From Aurantibacter crassamenti (GTDB taxonomy: Bacteria > Bacteroidota > Bacteroidia > Flavobacteriales > Flavobacteriaceae): a stretch of DNA of 64,000 bases. Under the pieces are notes generated by a model. It was not told the DNA's origin, made no database searches, and saw only the letters and a list, made by a program, of their open reading frames with translations. A program made the position numbers and the translations under genes. Positions 25,039 to 34,996 of this stretch are shown in pieces (position 1 is the stretch's first letter; each line of letters opens with the position of its first letter). The stretch is taken from positions 558,001 through 622,000 of the forward strand of contig NZ_JAFBGM010000002.1 in the NCBI RefSeq assembly GCF_016811105.1, written 5' to 3'.

Positions 25039-25872
25039 ATGGAAACAAGTGCAAGAAAACATGGTTGGCGCGCAAAGCTACATGAGATTATCTACGGAAC
25101 CCACACTCCGGCAGGTAAGCTTTTTGATATAGTTTTATTAGTGCTAATTCTCTATAGCGTAATTATTGTTATGCTAGAGAGTCTACCTAGGTTTGATGTA
25201 AAGTATCATAAATTCTTAGACATTTCAGAATGGGTAGTAACCATACTTTTTACCATAGAATACATAGTACGAATTATCTGCATCAATAAACCAAAAAAGT
25301 ATGTTTTTAGTTTTTTCGGTATAATTGATTTACTGTCAACCATACCAAAGTATCTATCCTATTTTGTTGTAGGATCCCAATATATCACAGCGTTTAGAGC
25401 CTTACGACTATTGAGAGTATTTAGAATATTAAAACTGGTTCGTTTTGTGGGTGAGTCTAATAATTTACTACGCGCACTAAAAGCAAGTCGAACAAAAATA
25501 TTTGTCTTCGTATTTTTTGTACTAATTGTTGCGGTATTGTTAGGAACAATAATGTATTTAGTAGAAGGCCCTGAACATGGTTTTGAAAGTATTCCACATA
25601 GTATCTATTGGACCATTGTTACACTGACCACAGTAGGTTATGGTGATATTTCACCTGAAACTTCACTGGGTCAATTTATTGCAACATTCATTATGATTAT
25701 TGGATATGGAATTATTGCTGTGCCTACCGGAATTGTTTCTGCAGAATATGTAGCTAAAGATGGCAAAGATGAAGAAATTAAGGGCAGTTCTTGCCCAGAT
25801 TGTGGCACATACATCACAAGCATGGACGCTGCATATTGTAGAAAATGTGGTTGCAAATTAGAAGAAGATTAA
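25039..25872 (+). CDS. Voltage-gated-type potassium channel with C-terminal zinc ribbon
   Basis: The 277-residue protein has six membrane segments. The arginine-rich S4 is visible at about 118–135 (RALRLLRVFRILKLVR), and the pore loop carries TTVGYGD (about 199–205). After the last helix, a short tail holds two CxxC pairs (CPDCG and CRKCGC) that should bind zinc. It would conduct K+ at the inner membrane. Its stop TAA overlaps the miaA ATG (TAATG). Confidence 0.88.
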   Translation: METSARKHGWRAKLHEIIYGTHTPAGKLFDIVLLVLILYSVIIVMLESLPRFDVKYHKFLDISEWVVTILFTIEYIVRIICINKPKKYVFSFFGIIDLLSTIPKYLSYFVVGSQYITAFRALRLLRVFRILKLVRFVGESNNLLRALKASRTKIFVFVFFVLIVAVLLGTIMYLVEGPEHGFESIPHSIYWTIVTLTTVGYGDISPETSLGQFIATFIMIIGYGIIAVPTGIVSAEYVAKDGKDEEIKGSSCPDCGTYITSMDAAYCRKCGCKLEED

Positions 25873-26786
25873 TGACGGCTAAAACTCTAATAGTTGTTGT
25901 TGGTCAAACTGCAATTGGTAAAACAAAATTAGCTATTGCCCTTGCTCAGTATTTTAAAACCGAAATACTTTCTGCGGATTCAAGACAATTTTACAAAGAA
26001 ATGACAATTGGCACCGCCGTACCTTCATCTGAAGAATTAGCTGCAGCTCCACATCATTTTATTCAACACAAAAGTATTTTTGAAAATTATTCTGTTGGTG
26101 ATTTTGAAAAAGAGGCGTTAGGTTGTTTAGAGCAACTATTTAAAATTAAAGACACTATAGTGCTTGTGGGTGGCAGCGGACTTTATATTGATGCAATTAC
26201 AAAAGGATTAGATGATTTTCCAACAGTGGCTACCGAAATTCGTGACCAATTAAATAGTAGATTAAAAAACAAAGGTATTGAAGCACTGCAAGATGAATTG
26301 AAGCAAAAAGATCCAGTTCATTACAATACTATTGATTTGAATAATCCGCATCGTTTGATTCGAGCTTTAGAAATTTGTATTGGCACAGGCCAACCATATT
26401 CTTCTTTTTTAAATAGAAAAAAGAAGGCAAGACCATTTAATACCATCACAATTGGCTTAAAAGCTGATCGTGAAGTTGTTTATGAACGTATCAACCAGCG
26501 GGTTGATATTATGATGAAAGAAGGGTTATTAAACGAATGCAAAACACTACATAAAAATAAAAATCTAAATGCCTTACAAACAGTAGGTTACAAAGAGTTG
26601 TTTAAATTTTTAGATGATAAATGGGAATTAGATTTTGCAGTTTCTGAAATTAAAAAGAATACACGAAGATTTGCCAAAAGACAGATGACTTGGTTTAAAA
26701 AAAATGAAGATACACTTTGGATTGATTATCAATATGAAATAAACGAAGTATTAAAAAAACTTAAAGCTAAAAGTAACATTGAATAA
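25872..26786 (+). CDS. miaA: tRNA dimethylallyltransferase
   Basis: I place the start at the ATG overlapping the channel stop (TAATG), giving 304 residues, the family length. A start at 25845 is possible in frame but less likely. The enzyme adds a dimethylallyl group to A37 of UNN-reading tRNAs. It has the P-loop GQTAIGKT, the catalytic SADSRQFYKEM segment, the GGSGLYIDA motif and a C-terminal KKNTRRFAKRQMTWF segment that contacts tRNA. The next gene overlaps its end by 8 nt. Confidence 0.93.
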   Translation: MTAKTLIVVVGQTAIGKTKLAIALAQYFKTEILSADSRQFYKEMTIGTAVPSSEELAAAPHHFIQHKSIFENYSVGDFEKEALGCLEQLFKIKDTIVLVGGSGLYIDAITKGLDDFPTVATEIRDQLNSRLKNKGIEALQDELKQKDPVHYNTIDLNNPHRLIRALEICIGTGQPYSSFLNRKKKARPFNTITIGLKADREVVYERINQRVDIMMKEGLLNECKTLHKNKNLNALQTVGYKELFKFLDDKWELDFAVSEIKKNTRRFAKRQMTWFKKNEDTLWIDYQYEINEVLKKLKAKSNIE

Positions 26787-27270
26787 AGCAACTGTTTTTA
26801 TTGTAATGGGCGTGTCAGGTTGTGGCAAGTCTACAATTAGTCAGTTATTGGCTGACAAACTTGAATTACCCTATTTTGATGGTGATGACTTTCACCCTGA
26901 AGAAAATGTATTAAAAATGTCTAAAGGGCATCCGCTTACTGATGATGACCGCAAAGCCTGGTTAATCGCATTGAATACCTTAGCAATTGAGAATGCTAAA
27001 AAAGGTGCTGTAATTGCATGCTCGGCTTTGAAAGAAGTATATCGAAATACCTTACAAAATTCGGTTGAAGACAATCTTACTTTTGTGTATTTAAAAGGGA
27101 CTTTTGAAGAAATTAATAAGCGAATGCAAGCCCGTAAAGGACACTTTATGCCAGCTGGACTTTTAAAATCTCAATTTGAAACATTAGAACCGCCAAAAAA
27201 TGCGATTACCGTTTCAATTAATGACACACCTGCTGAGATGTTAGCAACGATATTAAAACAACTTGCATAA
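26779..27270 (+). CDS. Gluconokinase
   Basis: The 163-residue protein matches GntK/IdnK gluconokinases: P-loop GVSGCGKST, DGDDFHPEEN, GHPLTDDDR, CSALKEVYR, and the KGHFMP and LKSQFETLE segments. It phosphorylates D-gluconate to 6-phosphogluconate using ATP. The start is TTG at 26779 inside the end of miaA. A bidirectional terminator follows immediately. A divergent paralogue lies at 48462–48965. Confidence 0.9.
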   Translation: MNKATVFIVMGVSGCGKSTISQLLADKLELPYFDGDDFHPEENVLKMSKGHPLTDDDRKAWLIALNTLAIENAKKGAVIACSALKEVYRNTLQNSVEDNLTFVYLKGTFEEINKRMQARKGHFMPAGLLKSQFETLEPPKNAITVSINDTPAEMLATILKQLA

Positions 27271-27302
27271 AAAAAAAGGCATTCTAGTTAAAGAATGCCT
27301 TT
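27271..27302. terminator. Bidirectional intrinsic terminator
   Basis: An 11-bp stem pairs 27275–27285 with 27292–27302 (core GGCATTCT/AGAATGCC), with an A-run on the left. It lies between the converging gluconokinase gene and the OmpR-type regulator gene and can serve both. Confidence 0.85.
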
Positions 27303-27322
27303 GAATAATATCCTATTTTATT

Positions 27323-28036
27323 TTACTCTGATTCTGTCTTTACCACCAAACGAAATCCTTCACCATGAATGTTTAAGATTTCAACGGTATCATCACGTTT
27401 TAAATATTTACGCAATTTGGCAATATAAACGTCCATACTTCTAGAGGTGAAATAATTATCATCACGCCATATTTTGGTCAAAGCCAATTCTCTAGGCATC
27501 AAATCATTCTCATGTAAAGCTAGAAGACGTAATAAATCATTTTCTTTCGGAGACAATTTAATTGTTTCCTCATCCTTATACTTTAAAAATCTAAGTTTTG
27601 AATTTAAATGGAAATTACCTACTTCAAATTCAAACTTTTTACTATCTGCAAGTGTATTTGAAGCTTTACGCTGCAATATAGCACGCAATTTCACTAACAA
27701 CACCTCAGAGTCAAAAGGTTTGTTCAGGTAGTCATCAGCACCAGCCTTATATCCTTTTAAAACATCTTCTTTCATGGTTTTAGCCGTCAAGAAAACTATA
27801 GGTACATCTTCATTCTTCTCTCTAATCTCTTTAGCCAAAGTAAATCCGTCTTTGTAAGGCATCATTACATCAAGAATACAAATATCATAGCTATCTTTCT
27901 TGAATTTCTCAAAGCCTTCCATTCCATTTTTCGCCAAAGTGACGTCAAAATCATTCATTGATAGATAGTCCTTAAGCACAATTCCAAAATTTGGATCATC
28001 TTCAACTAATAGTATCTTCTTGTTAACTGTTTCCAT
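27323..28036 (-). CDS. OmpR-family response regulator
   Basis: The 237-residue protein has a receiver domain (Glu12-Asp13-Asp14, phosphoacceptor Asp56 in LDVMMP, a KP motif near 106) and a C-terminal winged helix of the Trans_reg_C type (about 140–230, with SPKENDLLRLL and MDVYIAKLRKYL). It is the partner of the kinase encoded 6 nt upstream. The pair resembles the RprX/RprY-type systems of Bacteroidota, but the stimulus cannot be read. Confidence 0.9.
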   Translation of the reverse strand: METVNKKILLVEDDPNFGIVLKDYLSMNDFDVTLAKNGMEGFEKFKKDSYDICILDVMMPYKDGFTLAKEIREKNEDVPIVFLTAKTMKEDVLKGYKAGADDYLNKPFDSEVLLVKLRAILQRKASNTLADSKKFEFEVGNFHLNSKLRFLKYKDEETIKLSPKENDLLRLLALHENDLMPRELALTKIWRDDNYFTSRSMDVYIAKLRKYLKRDDTVEILNIHGEGFRLVVKTESE

Positions 28037-28042
28037 AGTATT

Positions 28043-29623
28043 TTAAATTAAAGGCAATTTTATGTAGAAAGCACTTCCTTTATCCTTTTCGCTTTCTGCG
28101 TAAACTTCTCCTTGGTGATCGTCTATTATTTGTTTTACATAAGAAAGCCCTAATCCATGACCTTTTACATTATGTATATTACCTGTATGTTCTCTATAAA
28201 ATTTCTCAAAGACCTTTTTTAATACTGCTTTACTCATACCAGCACCTTGATCTTTCACTTGTATTATAATATTATTTTTAACGACTTCTGTATAAACATC
28301 AATTTTAGGAGCCTGAGGCGAATACTTCACCGCATTATCTAGTATATTGACAATTACATTGGTAAAATGCATTTCGTTTGCCAGAATGTCTGTTCTAGTT
28401 GCATCAAAATGAGTTTTAATATAACCTCCTCGATCTTCAACTATTAATTCTACATGTGCGATGGCATCTGTTACTATGTCGTGCACATCTACCCTATCCT
28501 TACTAATATCTAGCTCCTTTTTCTCAAGTCGTGATATACGTAACACATTTTCAACTTGAGCATGCATACGTTTATTCTCATCTTTAATCATTGATAAATA
28601 ACGCAAGATTTTTTCTTTATCACCCATTATTTTTGGGTTTCTAATTGCTTCAACCGCTAAGTTTATAGTAGCAATAGGCGTTTTGAACTCATGTGTCATA
28701 TTATTTATGAAATCAGATTTGATTTCAGAAATCTGCTTTTGTCTGATTAACTGATAAATAGCACCTGCATATGCAACAAGAATTACCAATGTAAATAAGA
28801 ATGACAAAAATGCCATTCCTAGTATTGAACTAAATAAAAATCGTTCCTTTTTAGGAAAATTAATTAATAATGAAAAATCAGTATCACCTTCACTATCTCT
28901 AAAGATTGGTGCTTTATACGATGTTGATTCCGAAGGCTTAAACTTTTTAGATTTTACTTTTGTTGGCAAACCTTTACTATAAACCCCGTACTCAAAAGCA
29001 ACATCTAAATTATGGTTCTCTAATTCACGAGCTAGCAATAGTTCAATTTCTTGAGTTGATACACGTTGGTGCAACGGCACTTTTTTCGCATATTCACTAA
29101 ATACATCTTCCCATTGAGCCTTCTCAATTGAAGACATTCCTCCAATTTTCGTCAAAGTCTGAACCGGATCCAATCGCATTCGATTACCATCAATATCATA
29201 ATTTTCTTTTAGAATTGTGGTGGTACGTTTGCTCGTAAAATTCTTAATAGTACTACTATCATTATTATTTCCAAAGTCAAAGAACGTAGATGCTATATTG
29301 TAATCTTCCTCTAAAATACCATGTGAATACAATCGTATTTCATTGGAATTTAAATCTTGATCAATAATTAAGATATTGCTTAATTGAGAACTTTTTAATT
29401 CACCCACGCTATCCTTTAAACTAAGGTAACGATCAGAGTAATCTTTCTGTTCTCTTTTTTCAATCTTATCGGTGACTCGGTTGAGCACTTCTGAAACGGT
29501 ATTGGAAAATTGATCTTCTTTGTCTTCAACAGATTTTTTAATCCAAAAACCTTGAACAAAAATTATTCCAATTAACGAGAGGCTCATCAAAATCACCAAA
29601 AGCACAAACAACCTCTTATTCAT
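28043..29623 (-). CDS. Membrane sensor histidine kinase
   Basis: The 526-residue kinase has two membrane segments (about 6–27 and 264–291) that bracket a periplasmic sensor domain of about 235 residues. The HisKA box MTHEFKTPIA gives His311; N, G1 and G2 boxes follow (NILDNAVKYS, DQGAGM, GHGLGLSYV). The regulator gene follows after 6 nt. The sensor domain has no family I recognise. Confidence 0.9.
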   Translation of the reverse strand: MNKRLFVLLVILMSLSLIGIIFVQGFWIKKSVEDKEDQFSNTVSEVLNRVTDKIEKREQKDYSDRYLSLKDSVGELKSSQLSNILIIDQDLNSNEIRLYSHGILEEDYNIASTFFDFGNNNDSSTIKNFTSKRTTTILKENYDIDGNRMRLDPVQTLTKIGGMSSIEKAQWEDVFSEYAKKVPLHQRVSTQEIELLLARELENHNLDVAFEYGVYSKGLPTKVKSKKFKPSESTSYKAPIFRDSEGDTDFSLLINFPKKERFLFSSILGMAFLSFLFTLVILVAYAGAIYQLIRQKQISEIKSDFINNMTHEFKTPIATINLAVEAIRNPKIMGDKEKILRYLSMIKDENKRMHAQVENVLRISRLEKKELDISKDRVDVHDIVTDAIAHVELIVEDRGGYIKTHFDATRTDILANEMHFTNVIVNILDNAVKYSPQAPKIDVYTEVVKNNIIIQVKDQGAGMSKAVLKKVFEKFYREHTGNIHNVKGHGLGLSYVKQIIDDHQGEVYAESEKDKGSAFYIKLPLI

Positions 29624-29704
29624 CTGGTGGTAAATTTAGAAATTTAACAATTAGCAATTCTTTTGTTTAACCTAACCTTAACAATAATACTAAACCTCAG
29701 AGCC

Positions 29705-30289
29705 TTAGCAACAATCTAAAAAGGTTTGATGCAATTCTTTAACCCTATTCTCAGTACTTTCTAGGACTATGTTCTCAATAATATAATCTGATAGTCTAAT
29801 TTTTTCGCTATCAGGCAGTTGATTTGCCATTCGCTGTTCAATTTTTGCTCTGTTTTGATGGGTATCTCGTTGTAATACACGCTCAATTCTAATTTCTTTA
29901 GGAGCCGTTACCAAAACAATTTTATCATAGAAATCTTGATTATTTTGCTCAAAAATTATAGCGGCTTCTTGTATTACATAAGGAGCGTCTTGCTCATTTA
30001 CCCATGATTTAAAATGATTACGAACGGCAGGATGCACTATGGCATTCAATTTTTTGAGCATTTCTTTATCCGCAAACACCTGCTCTGCAATAAATGCACG
30101 GTTTAGCTTTTTTTTCTTGTAAGCATCCTTTCCAAATAAGTCTTTTATTGATTTTCGTAATTCTTTTGATGAATTCATCAACTTTTTTGCCTCTTTATCA
30201 GAATTATAAACAGGCACGCCCAATGCTTTAAAAAGCTTTGCAACTGTAGTTTTACCGCTACCTATTCCACCTGTTAGACCAACAATCAT
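29705..30289 (-). CDS. coaE: Dephospho-CoA kinase
   Basis: The 194-residue protein has the P-loop GLTGGIGSGKT (4–14), a YNSDKEAK region at about 28–35 and the lid RDTHQNRAKIEQRM at about 142–155. It catalyses the last step of coenzyme A synthesis, the ATP-dependent 3'-phosphorylation of dephospho-CoA. Its ATG overlaps the stop of the YbbR-like gene by one base. Confidence 0.93.
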   Translation of the reverse strand: MIVGLTGGIGSGKTTVAKLFKALGVPVYNSDKEAKKLMNSSKELRKSIKDLFGKDAYKKKKLNRAFIAEQVFADKEMLKKLNAIVHPAVRNHFKSWVNEQDAPYVIQEAAIIFEQNNQDFYDKIVLVTAPKEIRIERVLQRDTHQNRAKIEQRMANQLPDSEKIRLSDYIIENIVLESTENRVKELHQTFLDCC

Positions 30290-31245
30290 TATTCTTTGTT
30301 CAAAATATATTCCACTTTCACCTCCATCAAAGAAGCATCAAAAATACCTTCAGGTTTCTTAGCTAACTTCAACTGCATTTCGTTTGAACGATTACTACTC
30401 AACTTAGAATAGTCCGCTGTTACCTTAAAATCAGCAGCTTTTAGCGCTTTAAGTTGGTCAATTTTAGCCTTACATAAAATAGATACTTCATCAGGAAATG
30501 TACGTATTTGTGTGCCCGATGGAAGGTTTATAACTTCAACAGCAACGGTAATCATTTTTTCCGAAAATTTAGAAACAGTACCTGTTACTTGAACAAAATC
30601 TTCAGAAAACGTAGTGTTAACCAATTTTGGTGATTTGTAAAGTGCCACTTGCTTTGTGAAATTTGCTTCAATTTCAGAGGAACCTAAGCTTTCTATATGA
30701 ACACTTTTAACACTATCAATTTCTGCTTCTGGGCCTGTTATAGTTATTGTTTCGGGTTCTATTTTTAGAGCACCGTCTAACAAGTAATTATGGGCCAGGT
30801 TTGGTTTTATTTCAGATTGTACTGGTACTTCTTTAGAAATCAACTTTAAAAAATCAAAAAACAAAGTGTCTGATGTGATAGCTATAAGCACCAATGAATT
30901 TGGTAATTGCTTTTCAATTTGACTTTTATAGATGTTCGGCGCTAAATAATACCTATCATTAATGGTCTCAACTTCTGATAAATCTAATACAATCGATTTC
31001 TTTTTCAAGTTGAAACCCAAAAACTGAAACCCTTTTGTTTGCAATTTTACATCTAACTTGTTCGTATATGCCTTAGTGAGTTTTAAATTACTATTTGTAT
31101 TCGAATAGTCTATTTTAATAGTAGTATTCGCTATATAAGTCTGAGATAAGGTATTCAAAAACCAAATCAACCCAGAAGCCAGTACAAACAGTATAAATAC
31201 TTTTGCCTTTCTTTTATTAATCAATTTTTTAATGATCTCTAGCAA
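30289..31245 (-). CDS. YbbR-like domain protein
   Basis: The 318-residue protein has one N-terminal membrane helix (about 15–31) and a series of beta-rich YbbR-type repeats outside the membrane (for example about 145–225, with TITGPEAEIDSVKSV). In Firmicutes, YbbR proteins regulate the di-adenylate cyclase CdaA; no cdaA is next to this gene. It lies between coaE (1-nt overlap) and a GT2 gene (6-nt gap). Confidence 0.82.
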   Translation of the reverse strand: MLEIIKKLINKRKAKVFILFVLASGLIWFLNTLSQTYIANTTIKIDYSNTNSNLKLTKAYTNKLDVKLQTKGFQFLGFNLKKKSIVLDLSEVETINDRYYLAPNIYKSQIEKQLPNSLVLIAITSDTLFFDFLKLISKEVPVQSEIKPNLAHNYLLDGALKIEPETITITGPEAEIDSVKSVHIESLGSSEIEANFTKQVALYKSPKLVNTTFSEDFVQVTGTVSKFSEKMITVAVEVINLPSGTQIRTFPDEVSILCKAKIDQLKALKAADFKVTADYSKLSSNRSNEMQLKLAKKPEGIFDASLMEVKVEYILNKE

Positions 31246-31251
31246 TTGATT

Positions 31252-32253
31252 TTATTTAAAAAATAAATTTGGAAATATTTCTTGTGGCTTTCGTTTGCTA
31301 AAGTTAATCAAGAAGGTTGATTTTAAAAAACCCAAACCATAACCTGCAAACTGCACTAATACTGTGAATAATGACAATATAGCAATAACAATGCTTTTAT
31401 TCTTTAGAAAGGAATCAATAAAAATCAAAATAAAATAAATACCAAAAAACCATAAAGGCAATTGAATACCTAAAAAATAAAACACTACCGACACCATAAG
31501 CCCTAAACAGAAAAAAGTTGGAAACCAATAAGTCATTTTTATAGTTTCAGGATGCCATTTGTTCAAAATAGGCCTAACCATACCAAACTTATTCACTTGT
31601 GTATAAAATTTGCTCCAATCAACCCTGCGCTTGTGATACACAAAAGCCTCAGGAATCAGTTTAGTTGCAAAACCTGCTTTCCAAATTCGGAAGGTTAAAT
31701 CAGGATCTTCACCTGGGTGAATTTTACCAAAACCACCTACGGTATCAAAAACCTCTTTTGAAAGCCCCATATTAAAACTCCTAGGTTGAAATTTACCAAC
31801 AGCTACTTTATTACCGCGTATACCGCCAGTGGTCAAAACGGAAGTCATTGCATAGTTAATTGCCTTCTGCAGCGTAGTAAATGACTGGTGTGCAGCGTCA
31901 GGCCCTCCATAGCAATGCACAAACTCTTTCTCAAGAGACTTTGTAACTTCAATTAAATAATCAGGTGGCAAAATACAATCAGAATCTAAAATGATAAAGT
32001 AATTACCTTTCGCCCGCTCCATTCCATAGTTTCTTGATGGACCTGGACCTGAATTTTCTTTTACATAATAGGATATATCTAATTGATGTGAAAATTCAGC
32101 AACGACTTCTTTAGAACTATGTGTTGAACCATCTTCTACCAAAACAACTTCAAATGAATTCACATAGGTTTGAGAAACCATACTTTCAAGCAGCTCACGA
32201 ATCTCATCGGGCCTATTGTAAACGGGAATTACAAAAGAGAATGAAAGGTTCAT
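31252..32253 (-). CDS. Family 2 glycosyltransferase, membrane-associated
   Basis: The 333-residue protein has a GT-A catalytic domain (FVIPVYNRPDE at 7–17, VEDGSTH at about 40–46, LDSDC metal motif at about 93–97, GGFGKIHPGEDPDLTFR near 173–189) and two or three C-terminal hydrophobic segments (about 245–315). It should transfer a sugar from a nucleotide donor at the inner membrane face. Conserved position upstream of YbbR and coaE suggests a housekeeping surface-glycan role. Acceptor unknown. Confidence 0.88.
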   Translation of the reverse strand: MNLSFSFVIPVYNRPDEIRELLESMVSQTYVNSFEVVLVEDGSTHSSKEVVAEFSHQLDISYYVKENSGPGPSRNYGMERAKGNYFIILDSDCILPPDYLIEVTKSLEKEFVHCYGGPDAAHQSFTTLQKAINYAMTSVLTTGGIRGNKVAVGKFQPRSFNMGLSKEVFDTVGGFGKIHPGEDPDLTFRIWKAGFATKLIPEAFVYHKRRVDWSKFYTQVNKFGMVRPILNKWHPETIKMTYWFPTFFCLGLMVSVVFYFLGIQLPLWFFGIYFILIFIDSFLKNKSIVIAILSLFTVLVQFAGYGLGFLKSTFLINFSKRKPQEIFPNLFFK

Positions 32254-32354
32254 AAACTAAATGACTTGTAAAAATTCAATGATTATTCCGATTTGATTAA
32301 ACATGTATTGCTAATCATACAACCGTGAGGCAATAGCCTTTTCAGGCTTATAAC

Positions 32355-33164
32355 CTAAGAAAACTTATCTATTACTTCTTGGCTGACACCTGTATTAGAG
32401 AATCCACCATCATGAAATAAATTTTGCATCGTTACTTTTCGTGTTAAATCAGAAAACAATGTTAGTGTGTAATCAGCACAATCTAAAGCCGTAGCATTTC
32501 CTAAAGGTGACATTTTCTCAGCATAGCCAATAAATCCGTCAAAACCTTTTATTCCCTGCCCAGCAGTTGTTGCTGTAGGTGATTGTGAAATAGTATTCAC
32601 ACGTACTTTCTTTTCCTTTCCAAAGAAATATCCAAAACTACGAGCTACAGATTCTAAATAAGCTTTATTATCAGCCATATCATTATAATCTGGAAAAGTT
32701 CTTTGTGCGGCCATATAAGTTAAGGCAACTATACTACCCCACTCATTCATAGCATCAGCTTTATATAAACTTTGCATCATCTTGTGAAAAGACAGCGCAG
32801 AAACATCCCATCCTTTTTGGGTGAAATCATATTTCTCATCAGTATAGGCACGACCTTTTCTAACATTAACTGACATACCTATTGCATGAAGTACAAAATC
32901 AATTTTACCACCTAAAATTTCCATCGACTTAGAAACTAGGTTATTTAAATCTTCTTCAAGTGTTGCATCAGCAGGTACTATTTGAGAACCTGTTTTTTCA
33001 GCTAGTTTATTGATTTGCCCCATTCGCATGGCTATTGGCGCATTAGTCAATACAAAAGTACCACCTTCTTCATGTACACGTTCAGCAGTTTTCCATGCAA
33101 TTGAATTTTCATCAAGTGCTCCAAAAATAATTCCTTTTTTTCCTTTAAGAAGATTGTAAGACAT
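32355..33164 (-). CDS. fabI: Enoyl-[acyl-carrier-protein] reductase (NADH)
   Basis: The 269-residue SDR-type enzyme reduces trans-2-enoyl-ACP in the last step of each fatty-acid elongation cycle. It has the N-terminal GIIFGALDENSIAW cofactor loop, the FabI Y-x6-K catalytic pair (Tyr160, Lys167) and the SQSPTATTAG segment near 192–201. It is the classical triclosan target. A TATCTTTG -7 box lies 31–38 nt upstream. Confidence 0.95.
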   Translation of the reverse strand: MSYNLLKGKKGIIFGALDENSIAWKTAERVHEEGGTFVLTNAPIAMRMGQINKLAEKTGSQIVPADATLEEDLNNLVSKSMEILGGKIDFVLHAIGMSVNVRKGRAYTDEKYDFTQKGWDVSALSFHKMMQSLYKADAMNEWGSIVALTYMAAQRTFPDYNDMADNKAYLESVARSFGYFFGKEKKVRVNTISQSPTATTAGQGIKGFDGFIGYAEKMSPLGNATALDCADYTLTLFSDLTRKVTMQNLFHDGGFSNTGVSQEVIDKFS

Positions 33165-33194
33165 ACGGTTTGTTTTCTAGTATTTTTCGTTTGC

Positions 33195-33202
33195 CAAAGA
33201 TA
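33195..33202 (-). promoter_or_regulatory. Candidate -7 box for fabI
   Basis: On the minus strand this reads TATCTTTG, matching TANNTTTG. A TTTG lies 23 nt further upstream, slightly wider than the usual 19–21 nt spacing. Confidence 0.45.
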
Positions 33203-33279
33203 TTTAAAAAAGTTGGCAGTAATTTCAAAAAAGTGAAGTGATGCTTTCTAAATTCGAGGTACCTTTTTACAAATAACAA

Positions 33280-34932
33280 TTAGTTCAATAACTGTTTGGC
33301 GTGAGCTAATGCGGAATCGGAAAGGTCTTTTCCACCAAGCATTTCTGCAAGCTCTACTACCCTTTCATCAGTATTTAGTTTACGCATTTGCGTATTGGTA
33401 GTTTGACCATTTTCTTCTTTAAAAACTTTAAAATGTTGATGACCTTTAGAAGCAACTTGAGGCAAATGTGTAATTGAAAATACCTGCATGGTTTTACTCA
33501 TTTCTAACATAATATCACCCATTTTATTAGAAATTTCACCAGACACACCACTATCAATTTCGTCAAACATCATGGTTGGTAATTGCTCATATTTGGCTAA
33601 TATTGACTTAATAGTCAACATAATTCGTGATAGTTCACCACCAGAGGCAACCTTTTTAAGTTCTCCAAAATTACTGCCTTTATTCGCTGAGAAAAGAAAT
33701 ATCAAATCGTCTTTTCCTTTTGATTTAAAGGTGTCAGATGGATTAACTTCAATTTTAAAGGAAACACTAGGCATACCTAAAATGCTTAGTTTTTCTTCAA
33801 GCTGTTTCTTTAAACTAGGAATTATCTTTCTACGTCTATCTCTAATTTTACCCGCTCTATTTTCTAATTCTTTCTCTTGAATAGCTAGAAGGTTTTCCTT
33901 TTCTCTAATTTGTTCTTCAATATTTTCTGTAATGCCTACTTTCCCAGCTAATTCTTCACGAATAGCAATCAGCTCTGAAATCTCTGAAACACTATGCTTT
34001 TTCTGCAAATCATACAATCGTTGCAACTTACCATTAACTTCTTCAAGTAATTGCGGGTTTGCTTCAATATTTTCTTGCAGCCCTTCAAGTTCTGAAGATA
34101 TATCATCTAACTCAATGAAAGCCGAATTAATACGCTCATATAATTCTGTGTAGCCACTACCAAATTCTGTTAACTTACCAGCAATCTGTTTTAATTGACT
34201 TAGTACAGTCACTACACCCATTTGCTCATCATTTAATAAATGATGGCTTTTAGAAAGTTCTTCGGTAATAGTTTCAACATTATTTAGTTGCTCATATTGC
34301 GATTCAAGTTCTTCTTGAATACCATCTTCTAAAGTAAGTGCCTGTAACTCAGTTAGCAAAAAGCTATTGTAATCTAATTCTTTATTCGCATTGTTCTGAA
34401 TATCAACAAGTTCGTTAAGATCTACTGAAGTTTTATTGTAATCAACTAGAGCCTTAGAATAATCAGTTAATAGGTTTTGATTTTCAGCAAGTGCATCTAA
34501 CATTTTCAATTGAAAATCATTATCTGCAAGTTGAAGTGTTTGATGTTGCGAGTGCACATCAATTAACTTATTGCCTAATTGTGAAAGCACATCTAACGTT
34601 ACTGGAGTATCATTAATAAAAGCCCGTGATTTACCACTGGGGTGAATCTCTCTTCTTATGATGGTTTGCTTTTCAAAATCTAGATCATTCGTTTTAAAAA
34701 AAGGCTTCAAATTATACTTATCAATTCCGAATTCAGCCTCTATCACACATTTTAGATCCTTATTTCTCAAAGTAGAAAGATCCGCTCTTTTGCCCAATAC
34801 TAGCGAAAGACCACCCAATAATATGGACTTACCAGCACCGGTTTCACCAGTGATACAAGTAAAACCTGAGTCAAACGAAACGTTTAACTTATCAATTAAG
34901 GCGTAATTTTTTATGGATAGGTTGCTTAACAC
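33280..34932 (-). CDS. recN: DNA repair protein RecN
   Basis: I choose the GTG at 34932 because RecN proteins start directly with an MLxxLxIKNYALI-like strand. An ATG at 34956 would add eight residues. The 550-residue SMC-like ATPase has Walker A GETGAGKS near 30–37, long coiled-coil arms (about 150–360), the ABC signature ASGGELSRI and Walker B MMFDEIDSGVSG. It works in double-strand-break repair. Confidence 0.93.
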   Translation of the reverse strand: MLSNLSIKNYALIDKLNVSFDSGFTCITGETGAGKSILLGGLSLVLGKRADLSTLRNKDLKCVIEAEFGIDKYNLKPFFKTNDLDFEKQTIIRREIHPSGKSRAFINDTPVTLDVLSQLGNKLIDVHSQHQTLQLADNDFQLKMLDALAENQNLLTDYSKALVDYNKTSVDLNELVDIQNNANKELDYNSFLLTELQALTLEDGIQEELESQYEQLNNVETITEELSKSHHLLNDEQMGVVTVLSQLKQIAGKLTEFGSGYTELYERINSAFIELDDISSELEGLQENIEANPQLLEEVNGKLQRLYDLQKKHSVSEISELIAIREELAGKVGITENIEEQIREKENLLAIQEKELENRAGKIRDRRRKIIPSLKKQLEEKLSILGMPSVSFKIEVNPSDTFKSKGKDDLIFLFSANKGSNFGELKKVASGGELSRIMLTIKSILAKYEQLPTMMFDEIDSGVSGEISNKMGDIMLEMSKTMQVFSITHLPQVASKGHQHFKVFKEENGQTTNTQMRKLNTDERVVELAEMLGGKDLSDSALAHAKQLLN

Positions 34933-34996
34933 TTTTGTTCTCTTTATTACAAACAAAGATATACAAAGCGAAACGAATTTTTAGATTCTAAAAGTA

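Noticed and set aside
26779-27270. Overlap with miaA suggesting a wrong gluconokinase start
   Set aside because: A TTG start gives the expected N-terminal strand before the P-loop; the next ATG falls inside the conserved strand.
33488-34153. Long open frames opposite recN
   Set aside because: They lack homology and lie antisense to strongly conserved RecN coding sequence.
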